From: an uncultured Prevotella sp.
GTDB lineage: Bacteria; Bacteroidota; Bacteroidia; Bacteroidales; Bacteroidaceae
DNA length: 11,420 bases
Assembly (NCBI GenBank): GCA_900543155.1
Contig: UQQN01000076.1
Span: forward strand, 1-11,420
Direction: 5' to 3'
This document shows positions 1 to 5,298 of the stretch, in pieces (within the stretch, counting starts at the first letter, position 1; each line of letters starts with the position of its first letter). The translations under genes and the position numbers were made by a program. A model generated the notes under the pieces. That model did not search any database. It saw nothing but the letters and a program-made list of their open reading frames with translations, and was not told where the DNA came from.

Positions 1-73
1 TACCTAACGGGGTGAGGCTGGCGCGTGAAAATTCTTGATAAATCTATCAAATATCATGCAGGGAAAATCATGA

Positions 74-93
74 ATTTTGAACACCCTACCTAA
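74..93 (+). repeat. Dispersed intergenic repeat, copy 1
   Basis: The string ATTTTGAACACCCTACCTAA recurs, with two one-base length differences, at 1016-1035 in the same orientation. Upstream of both copies lie GGTGAG and an AAAAT tract that can pair back with the ATTTT of the repeat. This suggests two diverged copies of one hairpin-forming intergenic element rather than chance. Confidence 0.45.
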
Positions 94-118
94 CGGGTGC
101 CCCGTTTAATCATGCAAC

Positions 119-156
119 TTATCGACGTCAAAAATCCGATAAAATCGTGCAGAAAA
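119..156 (+). repeat. Dispersed intergenic repeat, inverted partner at 3972-4008
   Basis: About 38 bases, including the shared run AAAATCCGATAAAATC, reappear in inverse orientation at 3972-4008 with about three substitutions and one indel. Both copies lie roughly 120-160 bases before a plus-strand gene (the alkylation repair gene and yaaA). Function is unknown. It could be a short palindromic or MITE-type repeat, or a conserved regulatory leader. Confidence 0.55.
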
Positions 157-232
157 ACAATTATGTGACACGCTTCACGTTGGGTTGGAACATTCATGCC
201 CATCCCTATTTATTAATTTGCCCATTATTTCT

Positions 233-240
233 TACTTTTG
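233..240 (+). promoter_or_regulatory. Bacteroidota -7 box for the alkylation repair gene
   Basis: TACTTTTG fits TAnnTTTG and lies 37 bases before the ATG at 278. No TTTG at the ideal 19-base spacing is seen; the nearest TTTG (217-220) is only 12 bases upstream. The assignment therefore rests on the -7 box alone. Confidence 0.5.
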
Positions 241-277
241 TAACATGATACAAGATTCACTCTAAAGCTTCCCCAAA

Positions 278-958
278 ATGACATCACTTCAAGAAAGACT
301 ATTTGCTTTGCAAGACAAAGCGTATGCTGCTTTTCAAGCCAAACTGACACCTGGAATACCTATGGAGAAATTCATTGGCATTAGGGTGCCCCTATTACGT
401 GAGTTTGCTAAGGACTATGCAAGGGAGGAAGCGCATGAAACTTTCCTTGCACAGTTGCCGCACAATTTTTATGACGAGAATATGCTACACGCACTGCTTA
501 TTTCGCAAATTAAAAATTATGAAGTGTGCATAAAACGCACTGTGGATTTCTTGCCTTACGTGGATAATTGGGCTGTTTGTGACATTCTGTCGCCCAAGGT
601 TTTTGCCAAACACAAAGGGGAGTTGTTGAGAGAAATTCTAACATGGATAGAGTCGACACACGATTTTACTTGTCGCTTTGGTATTGAGATGCTTATGAAG
701 CACTACTTAGACCATGACTTTAAGTCTGATTATCTAAAAATTGTAGCCTCGGTGAATAGCGACGCGTATTATGTGAAGATGATGGTGGCATGGTTCTTTG
801 CCACAGCACTTACCAAACAATGGGATGCCACAATTCCTTATATCGAACAAAAATGCCTTGTCAAATGGACACATAACAAGACAATTCAAAAGGCTATAGA
901 AAGTTACAGAATTACCCCCGAACAAAAGGATTATTTGCGAAGGATGAAGGTGAAATAA
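278..958 (+). CDS. DNA alkylation repair protein (AlkD-like HEAT-repeat glycosylase)
   Basis: The 226-residue protein fits the DNA alkylation repair family (PF08713). In the studied Bacillus cereus AlkD, stacked HEAT-like helices cradle DNA and release positively charged alkylated bases (N3-methyladenine, N7-methylguanine) without flipping them. The key AlkD residues W109, D113, R148 and W187 (recalled from the literature) have well-spaced equivalents here: W98 and D102 in NWAVCD, R133 in TCRFGIEML, and W172 in MMVAWFFA. Length is close to AlkD, and the basic C-terminus (RRMKVK) is also compatible. The ATG at 278 follows a -7 box by about 40 bases. The gene is monocistronic and ends at a hairpin terminator shared with the convergent DUF3990 operon. 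Family assignment is firm; substrate range and activity are inferred. Confidence 0.9.
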   Translation: MTSLQERLFALQDKAYAAFQAKLTPGIPMEKFIGIRVPLLREFAKDYAREEAHETFLAQLPHNFYDENMLHALLISQIKNYEVCIKRTVDFLPYVDNWAVCDILSPKVFAKHKGELLREILTWIESTHDFTCRFGIEMLMKHYLDHDFKSDYLKIVASVNSDAYYVKMMVAWFFATALTKQWDATIPYIEQKCLVKWTHNKTIQKAIESYRITPEQKDYLRRMKVK

Positions 959-979
959 TGAAGGTAGGATGAATTTGGA

Positions 980-1029
980 TAGGTGAGCAAAATCCATTTT
1001 GCATGGTTTTATTGGATTTTGAACACCTA
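980..1029. terminator. Bidirectional terminator hairpin between convergent units
   Basis: TAGGTG-ag-CAAAATCCA (980-996) pairs with TGGATTTTG-aa-CACCTA (1013-1029). The stem has 17 positions with a two-base internal mismatch and a 16-base loop. It sits between the stop codon of the alkylation repair gene (958) and that of the minus-strand operon (1038), so it can serve both strands. Confidence 0.75.
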
Positions 1030-1035
1030 CCCTAA
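1016..1035 (+). repeat. Dispersed intergenic repeat, copy 2
   Basis: ATTTTGAACACCTACCCTAA matches 74-93 apart from two one-base indels. It forms the right arm of the bidirectional terminator, so at least this copy is part of a hairpin. Together the two copies are direct repeats bracketing the alkylation repair gene. Confidence 0.45.
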
Positions 1036-1037
1036 AA

Positions 1038-1259
1038 CTATTTTACAATTCCTGTTTCTATTTCATTTTCTAAATAAGAAAAAACATACACAGCTCCCTC
1101 ATAATACAATCCACAAGCAGGATCACACAAAAGTTTGTAGGTCTCTGATGAATATAACTCATCAAGCGCTTTTTTCATGTTCCACCCATATTTTTGCATT
1201 AACATTTCAACCAATTCTGTTGATAAGCACTCTATTTGAAACTGAATATCCGCGTTCAT
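1038..1259 (-). CDS. Small unrecognised protein, third gene of the DUF3990 operon
   Basis: The protein has 73 residues, beginning MNADIQFQIE and ending ETGIVK. I do not recognise a named family. It is soluble-looking, with no signal peptide or membrane helix, and predicts as mostly helical. Residues around 14-36 (ELVEMLMQKYGWNMKKALDE) look like an amphipathic helix pair, followed by a Cys/Tyr-containing segment and a C-terminal helix. I chose the ATG at 1259: it begins two bases after the TGA of the DUF3990 gene. A GTG at 1265 would extend it by two residues. The spacing implies translational coupling and a shared transcript, so it is probably a functional part of the cassette, for instance a second immunity or accessory factor. 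That role is inference from position only. Confidence 0.75.
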   Translation of the reverse strand: MNADIQFQIECLSTELVEMLMQKYGWNMKKALDELYSSETYKLLCDPACGLYYEGAVYVFSYLENEIETGIVK

Positions 1260-1261
1260 AA

Positions 1262-1747
1262 TCACAATTTCGTTAAATAACTTATAGCTTTTGCTGTGCC
1301 AAAAAAATACTGAATTGCAGGTTTATTAAAACGCAACTCCTCTATCATTCTATTAACATCAATATATCCTTGCATAAAACGATGCATTTGAAGACCAACA
1401 GTATCATCTGCTATTGGTCCAACAACGATATCATAAGAATGAGTTGGAATTGATGTTTTATTCCTTCTATTCATCAAAACAAACTCAGCCCACTCTACAG
1501 AATAATCCTCAAATATTTTCACCAACAAGGGGCTATTATCACTAAAAAGTAAACTTTCATCAAACAAATAAGAATTTACAATTGGCATACCTTCTTGCAA
1601 TCTTTTAGATGTGCGGATTGCCATTTCCATTGCTTGCGACTCATTAGGGTTAAGATAAAAGCCACAACCAAAATCTTTACCTTTTCGTGAACGACACAGA
1701 TCAATTTTATCAATCACGACATTACTCCCATGATATAATTTCAGCAT
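1262..1747 (-). CDS. DUF3990 protein, ADP-ribosyltransferase-like candidate toxin
   Basis: The protein has 161 residues and matches the DUF3990 pattern as I know it: YHGS near the N-terminus (Y5, H6), DFGCGFYL (25-32), WAEFVLMNR (86-94), YDIVVGPIADD (105-115), and a C-terminal QYFFGTAKAISYL (146-158). DUF3990 is placed in the ADP-ribosyltransferase superfamily, where a conserved His and a GFY-type Tyr line the NAD pocket. Activity here is inferred. An upstream in-frame ATG at 1774 would add nine residues, but the ATG at 1747 is preferred: it overlaps the stop of the preceding gene as ATGCTGA, has GGAGG about nine bases upstream, and puts YHGS at the usual place. It sits between two very small genes in one operon, as expected of a toxin-antitoxin or polymorphic toxin module. 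The DNA is visibly more AT-rich than neighbouring genes. Confidence 0.85.
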   Translation of the reverse strand: MLKLYHGSNVVIDKIDLCRSRKGKDFGCGFYLNPNESQAMEMAIRTSKRLQEGMPIVNSYLFDESLLFSDNSPLLVKIFEDYSVEWAEFVLMNRRNKTSIPTHSYDIVVGPIADDTVGLQMHRFMQGYIDVNRMIEELRFNKPAIQYFFGTAKAISYLTKL

Positions 1748-1965
1748 CCTATTCTTCCTCCATTTTTTTGACATAACATTGTTAAATCCTCTACAGCATC
1801 TTCGATAGAGAGCGTATGCTCTGCTGCATAACAGTCTATAAGAAATTCTATGCCTTTGAATCTACGCAAATAGGCATAAGACTGAACCATTGTGAGTTTA
1901 AAGCGATTGGCAAAAGCTCCCACACAACAATTCACGTAGTCTATCATATTATGTGTCAAATCCAT
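1741..1965 (-). CDS. DUF3791 family small protein, putative partner of DUF3990
   Basis: The protein has 74 residues from the ATG at 1965. The pattern AYLRRFKGIEFL, then YAAEHTLSIEDAVEDL and a final NGG motif agrees with DUF3791, a family I know as a frequent neighbour of DUF3990. It is mostly helical, with no signal or membrane segment. An ATG at 2010 would add 15 residues, but that extension contains the -7 promoter box (1988-1995), so the mRNA should start downstream of it. The first gene of a three-gene operon, it overlaps the next by seven bases (ATGCTGA). Small size and position suggest an antitoxin or immunity role, but nothing in the sequence proves it. Confidence 0.8.
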   Translation of the reverse strand: MDLTHNMIDYVNCCVGAFANRFKLTMVQSYAYLRRFKGIEFLIDCYAAEHTLSIEDAVEDLTMLCQKNGGRIGC

Positions 1966-1987
1966 ATTATTCAATTTTATCTTTATA

Positions 1988-2018
1988 CAAAAATACCGTA
2001 ATATTTCCATTCTGCAAA
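1988..2018 (-). promoter_or_regulatory. Consensus Bacteroidota promoter of the DUF3791-DUF3990 operon
   Basis: On the minus strand, TTTG (2018-2015) is followed by exactly 19 bases and then TATTTTTG (1995-1988). This matches TTTG-N19-TAnnTTTG. The predicted transcript start lies near 1981, giving a leader of about 15 bases before the ATG at 1965 and excluding the longer frame starting at 2010. Confidence 0.8.
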
Positions 2019-2082
2019 GTTTTCAATGTTTTTTACACAAAAAACCGAGGTGTGAGAAAAATTATAGGACAAGGAATCATTC

Positions 2083-2117
2083 GGATGCAGAAATTTATCT
2101 ACTTTTGTAGGATGCAG
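2083..2117 (+). promoter_or_regulatory. -7 box flanked by direct repeats GGATGCAG
   Basis: TACTTTTG (2100-2107) fits the Bacteroidota -7 box and lies about 50 bases before the ATG at 2159. An identical 8-base string GGATGCAG lies on each side (2083-2090 and 2110-2117), 27 bases apart. The box also sits in a small palindrome CTAC-TTTT-GTAG (2099-2110). No good TTTG is seen at the ideal upstream spacing, so activator dependence is possible. Confidence 0.5.
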
Positions 2118-2158
2118 AGTACATTGAACTCGGTAGGTAGTTTTTACAAAAAAAGAAT

Positions 2159-2569
2159 ATGAAGACCAAATCACTTGCTTTTATAGCTGGCATTATATGG
2201 CTGATTGCAGGCTTTAATGTGTGCAGAATTGGGGTGATGTCGTGGATGGATTGTGACGCTACAACAATAGGTATGATTGTGGGCTGCGTGGTCACCCTTA
2301 TTTTGTTTTCGACGATGTTCGTTAAAATGCTGGTTAAAAACGTGAGACGCATTCGAACCATTGAAGCTGAAAAACGAAGGGTGTGGCACATGATGCCCGT
2401 AAAGTCGTACGTCATTATGGCTGTTATGATTACCTTTGGTGTGTTGCTCAGAAGATGTCCGATAATGCCAACGTCGTTCATTGCTGCATTTTATGTGGGA
2501 TTAGGTTCATCGTTAATGTTGGCTGGCGGACTTTATACCGCTACCCTTCTCTGTCCTGAAGATTTGTAA
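2159..2569 (+). CDS. Four-helix inner membrane protein of unknown function
   Basis: The 136-residue protein has four predicted membrane helices, about residues 5-27, 35-57, 82-98 and 105-131. A strongly basic loop (about 58-75, including NVRRIR and EKRR) separates the two helix pairs. By the positive-inside rule this loop is cytoplasmic, placing both termini in the cytoplasm. Each half has an Arg soon after its first helix (CRIGV, LLRRCP) and small Gly-rich helices after it, so the protein may be an internal duplication of a two-helix hairpin. I do not recognise a named family and no catalytic motif is evident. It follows a -7 box and precedes the dehydrogenase gene by 30 bases, which suggests a shared transcript. 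Confidence 0.8.
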   Translation: MKTKSLAFIAGIIWLIAGFNVCRIGVMSWMDCDATTIGMIVGCVVTLILFSTMFVKMLVKNVRRIRTIEAEKRRVWHMMPVKSYVIMAVMITFGVLLRRCPIMPTSFIAAFYVGLGSSLMLAGGLYTATLLCPEDL

Positions 2570-2599
2570 CTCAAGTTTGTAATATCAAAACAAGAAACT

Positions 2600-3421
2600 A
2601 TGAAAAAGAAAATAATGATTACAGGGAGCACTGGATTTTTGGGGAGCAGATTGGCAGATTTCTATAAAGACCAGTACGAATTGTTGTTGCCCACGCACGA
2701 GGCGCTAAACGTGAGCCGTGAGGAGGCTGTAAAGGTTTACGTTGAGGAGCAACAACCCGACTTTGTAATTCATTGTGCTGCACTTAGCAACACGTGGTAT
2801 TGTCAACAACATCCAGAGGAGTCGCACCGCGTGAATGTGCAAGGCACCGTGAAATTGGCTAAGGCTTGTAAAAGCACGGGGGCTAAATTGATTTTTATGT
2901 CGAGCGACCAAGTGTATAACGGCACTCCTTTGCTCGGTCCACTTAAAGAGCATGAGGTGCTTCAACCCGTGAATGTGTATGGGCAACATAAACTTGAGGC
3001 TGAACAAAGGGCGCTGAGAAATAATCCCAATGCGGTGGGACTGAGACTGACATGGATGTATGACGTGCCTAACAGTTCGATGAAACTAAATAGTAACATC
3101 ATGGTGAATCTGCAAAAGGCTTATAACGAGGGGACTACACTTAAAGCTGCCACACACGAGTTTAGAGGGGTTACGAATGTGTGGGAGGTGGTGAAGTTTA
3201 TGCAACAGGCGCTAAATTTGCCTGGTGGCATCTATAACTTTGGCAGTGGCAACACGCTCAATAGCTATTTGCTACACCTGAAATTTGCTAAAAAGATGGG
3301 ACTTGAAAATCCCAAAAAATGGATTTTGCCCGACGAAGAACGATTCTGCGAACAACCTCGTAACTTGGTCATGGACTGCTCGCTTGTTGAAGGTTTCGGC
3401 ATTCGGTTTAGCGACATTTAA
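2600..3421 (+). CDS. RmlD-like NAD(P)-dependent sugar epimerase/reductase (extended SDR)
   Basis: The 273-residue protein is an extended short-chain dehydrogenase/reductase with a Rossmann fold. The nucleotide-binding glycine motif GSTGFLG is at 9-15, the strand-4 HCAA motif at 58-61, the active-site region SSDQVY at 101-106, and the catalytic YGQHK at 127-131 (Y127, K131). SSDQVYNGT and PVNVYGQHKLEAE resemble the dTDP-4-dehydrorhamnose reductase (RmlD) and MAT2B group, whose members reduce nucleotide-bound sugars. Length is near the usual 280-300. There are no rhamnose or polysaccharide genes nearby, so the substrate cannot be named. It lies 30 bases after the membrane protein and 33 before the phosphodiesterase, probably in one operon. 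Family is firm, reaction is inferred. Confidence 0.88.
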   Translation: MKKKIMITGSTGFLGSRLADFYKDQYELLLPTHEALNVSREEAVKVYVEEQQPDFVIHCAALSNTWYCQQHPEESHRVNVQGTVKLAKACKSTGAKLIFMSSDQVYNGTPLLGPLKEHEVLQPVNVYGQHKLEAEQRALRNNPNAVGLRLTWMYDVPNSSMKLNSNIMVNLQKAYNEGTTLKAATHEFRGVTNVWEVVKFMQQALNLPGGIYNFGSGNTLNSYLLHLKFAKKMGLENPKKWILPDEERFCEQPRNLVMDCSLVEGFGIRFSDI

Positions 3422-3422
3422 T

Positions 3423-3431
3423 GGGGGGGGG
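3423..3431 (+). repeat. Run of nine guanines
   Basis: A G9 homopolymer begins one base after the TAA of the dehydrogenase gene and ends 23 bases before the ATG of the phosphodiesterase gene. It is outside both coding frames. Such runs are prone to slipped-strand length change, so it could tune translation of the downstream gene; this is inference. It is also a place where assembly errors occur. Confidence 0.75.
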
Positions 3432-3454
3432 TCTTACACTAAAAGATTTTTAAG

Positions 3455-3949
3455 ATGGCACGAATATTCATTGCTATACGATTTAACGATGCTTTCAAAA
3501 CATCGCTTGTAGGTATTCAGAATACTTTAAAAGAGAATGGGGTTAGCGGAGATTTCTGTTCGTACGGAAATTTGCACATGACGCTTGCCTTTATTGGCGA
3601 AAAATATGATTTGCCGAAAATACGCAAAGCGGTGAGCGAAGTCTCTTTTGAACCCTTCACTATGACTTTGGGCGAGCTTGGCACATTCCCTACAAAGGCT
3701 GGTGTGATATGGTGTGGCATAAAACATCAGGAGGCTGCCACGCACTTAGCCAACCTTTTACGCGAAAGATTAAAAGCGCATGGTGTGTCGTTCAGTAACT
3801 TGCCTTTTGTTCCACACATCTCTTTGGTGCAACGCCCCACAAAAATCCTTACAAGTCTGCACATTCCCGAAGCTACCATACAGGTTTACAAAATCTATGT
3901 GATGAAATCAGAAAGAATCAATGGCGAACTGATTTATTCAGAGATTTAA
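3455..3949 (+). CDS. thpR: RNA 2',3'-cyclic phosphodiesterase (ThpR/LigT family)
   Basis: The 164-residue protein belongs to the 2H phosphoesterase superfamily. Both signature tetrapeptides are present and intact: HMTL at 41-44 and HISL at 121-124, each supplying a catalytic His and a Thr/Ser for phosphate contact. Members open 2',3'-cyclic phosphate RNA ends to 2'-phosphates and can ligate tRNA halves with a 2'-5' bond in vitro. The N-terminus ARIFIAIRF is the usual first strand and fixes the start at 3455. Length is slightly below the usual 175-190. It is the last gene of the probable 2159-3949 operon, downstream of a G9 run. Cytoplasmic; in vivo substrate unknown for the family. Confidence 0.92.
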   Translation: MARIFIAIRFNDAFKTSLVGIQNTLKENGVSGDFCSYGNLHMTLAFIGEKYDLPKIRKAVSEVSFEPFTMTLGELGTFPTKAGVIWCGIKHQEAATHLANLLRERLKAHGVSFSNLPFVPHISLVQRPTKILTSLHIPEATIQVYKIYVMKSERINGELIYSEI

Positions 3950-3950
3950 G

Positions 3951-3979
3951 GTAGAATGAGCTAAATTCTTATTTTCTAC
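3951..3979 (+). terminator. Possible terminator after the phosphodiesterase gene
   Basis: GTAGAA (3951-3956) pairs with TTCTAC (3974-3979), starting one base after the stop codon. The stem is short and AT-rich, the loop is 17 bases, and the T-run that follows is poor. It overlaps the start of the repeat at 3972-4008. Confidence 0.35.
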
Positions 3980-4008
3980 ATGATTTTATCGGATTTTGAC
4001 GTTGATAA
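3972..4008 (-). repeat. Dispersed intergenic repeat, inverted partner of 119-156
   Basis: Read on the minus strand, this is the near-identical copy of 119-156, sharing AAAATCCGATAAAATC and flanking bases. It abuts a palindromic segment: ATAATGGG (4005-4012) pairs with CCCATTAT (4023-4030), and within it ATGGGTTAACCCAT (4014-4027) is a perfect palindrome. The two copies enclose the 3.8 kb between them as inverted repeats. Confidence 0.55.
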
Positions 4009-4119
4009 TGGGCATGGGTTAACCCATTATAACGACACATAATCAAGGACCATCTGCCCCATTTTATGCACAACGAAAAATAAAAATACACTTTTGTTTT
4101 CTATTCTACCAATTTAAAT

Positions 4120-4127
4120 TACCTTTG
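4120..4127 (+). promoter_or_regulatory. -7 box of the yaaA promoter
   Basis: TACCTTTG fits TAnnTTTG and lies 29 bases before the ATG at 4157. A TTTTG string ends at 4096, giving a 23-base spacer, longer than the usual 19-21. The predicted leader is about 20 bases. Confidence 0.6.
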
Positions 4128-4156
4128 TGCCAGTGCTAACAACAAAACCATAACGT

Positions 4157-4915
4157 ATGCAGATTTTATTGGCAAATGCTAAAATAATGTATGAGAAAGC
4201 TGAAAAAGCACCACGCTCTACCCCACTCTTCCAGTCTATAACAAATGTACTGGCTGAAGAAATAGCGAGGATGGATGTGGAGGACTTGGGCAAACAATTA
4301 GATTGTAGCAAAAAAATTGCTGCCGAGAATTGGAAACGCTATCAGAATTTTGGATTTGCCGAAAAATTGCCTGCTATTATGGCATACAATGGGCAGGCAT
4401 ATAAGCACCTAAAGGCTCACACGCTGAGCGAGGAAGCCCTGAGTTATGCACAAAAGCATCTATGGATTACTTGTTTTCTGTATGGACTGCTACGCCCTAT
4501 GGATGGCATTGTGCCCTACAGAATGGAACACTGCACCACATTAGAGGCTACACACGATAAACCCATTAACCAGTTTTGGAAAGATAAACTGACGGATGTG
4601 CTTATCGACAGTGTGAAAGCTGACGACGGCATTCTTATTCATTTATCGACCGAGGAGTATGAACATCTTTTTGATTGGAAAAGGGTGCGCAATGAGGTGA
4701 AGGTGATTCAACCGCTTTTTTATGTGGAACAAGAAAACGGAAAACTGAAAGTGCAAGCCGTATGGGCTAAAACTTGCCGAGGTGCCATGGTGAGGTTTAT
4801 ACTGAACCATCAAATAACCTCGCCTCAAGCGTTGAAAGCTTTTAGCTATGAGGGTTTTGAATACGAAGCCCAATTAGGCGAAGCGACTTTTCCGCATTTT
4901 GTAAGAAAACTATAA
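4157..4915 (+). CDS. yaaA: Peroxide stress protein YaaA
   Basis: The 252-residue protein is a full-length UPF0246/YaaA family member (about 258 residues in E. coli). Family blocks are present in order: YNGQAY (77-82), LYGLLRP (108-114) followed by PYRMEH (120-125), and the Arg-rich AKTCRGAMVRF (204-214). In E. coli, YaaA lowers free intracellular iron during hydrogen peroxide stress and so limits Fenton damage to DNA; the family has a DNA-binding fold. It is preceded by its own -7 box and followed at once by a long palindromic element whose first bases are its own stop codon. A peroxiredoxin gene follows that element, which fits a peroxide defence role, although the two are probably not co-transcribed without read-through. 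Confidence 0.93.
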   Translation: MQILLANAKIMYEKAEKAPRSTPLFQSITNVLAEEIARMDVEDLGKQLDCSKKIAAENWKRYQNFGFAEKLPAIMAYNGQAYKHLKAHTLSEEALSYAQKHLWITCFLYGLLRPMDGIVPYRMEHCTTLEATHDKPINQFWKDKLTDVLIDSVKADDGILIHLSTEEYEHLFDWKRVRNEVKVIQPLFYVEQENGKLKVQAVWAKTCRGAMVRFILNHQITSPQALKAFSYEGFEYEAQLGEATFPHFVRKL

Positions 4916-5246
4916 GGGTGGTTCTAATAATTCTGATAAGTCGATTTGTGCCCTATCGTGTGTGTATTTTTTCTTTGAGAATATGGGCTGCGGTTCGGCT
5001 AAGATTACAAGCAAGCTTGCATCTTTGCTCTCACCTTGCACCATATTTGGTTAGTGAACGAAGGAGCATAGCGGGCTATGTGACTGAGAGAACTGACGAA
5101 ACATGGTGCAAGGCGAATGCAATCAAACTTGTTTGAATTGCTGAGCCGCAGCCCATGTTCTCAGAGAAAAAGACACATGCGAGAGGGTGCAAAGCGACTA
5201 TCAGAATTTTAGAAATTTAAAATCAGAATTTTTAGAACCACCCTTA
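4913..5246. repeat. Long imperfect palindromic element E1 (MITE-like)
   Basis: The whole segment folds back on itself. Perfect paired blocks include AAGGGTGGTTCTAA (4914-4927 with 5232-5245), ATGGGCTGCGG (4983-4993 with 5146-5156) and CCTTGCACCAT (5034-5044 with 5103-5113). At the tip lies CATAGC-GG-GCTATG (5067-5080). The right arm has a duplicated unit ATCAGAATTT(T)TAGAA (5200-5214 and 5222-5237) that the left arm has once. The left end overlaps the yaaA stop codon. A frame of 72 codons (4918-5136) runs through the arm but shows no domain and I treat it as spurious. The termini TAAGGGTGG/CCACCCTTA resemble a non-autonomous mobile element, with no transposase and no clear target duplication. 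It fills most of the gap 4916-5298. Confidence 0.8.
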
Positions 5247-5298
5247 AAACAGGGTGCTCAAAAAAAACGAATTTACTAAAACTCTAAAATAAACTGCT

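Larger units (their letters stand above)
1..277. other. Gene-free leader region with small repeats and hairpins
   Basis: No convincing coding frame is seen on either strand. The stretch holds the 10-base string TACCTAACGG twice (1-10 and 87-96), a 6-bp palindrome TTGATA/TATCAA (35-50), a tight hairpin AACGGG-TGC-CCCGTT (92-106), and three near-copies of ATCATGCA (53-60, 109-116, and ATCGTGCA at 144-151). Two longer strings recur elsewhere in the window and are listed separately. The last 45 bases contain the promoter and start region of the alkylation repair gene. Confidence 0.6.

Noticed and set aside
983..1261. 92-codon plus-strand frame opposite the third operon gene
   Set aside because: It is antisense to the 73-aa gene, begins inside the terminator hairpin, and encodes a Phe/His/Thr-rich sequence with no domain.
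2095..2481. 128-codon minus-strand frame opposite the membrane protein
   Set aside because: Antisense shadow of a hydrophobic gene; it would span the plus-strand promoter region and has no start signals.
3285..3512. 75-codon frame overlapping the end of the dehydrogenase and start of thpR
   Set aside because: It is a shifted frame across two well-supported genes and the G9 run. I considered a frameshifted dehydrogenase tail, but the normal frame ends naturally at 3421 with full length.
4918..5136. 72-codon plus-strand frame inside element E1
   Set aside because: It lies within the palindrome arms, has no recognisable domain, and its sequence is dictated by the repeat. The related core in E2 has stops in the same frame.
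4913..5246. Complete insertion sequence
   Set aside because: There is no transposase frame and no clear target-site duplication at the ends, so only a MITE-like label is supported.
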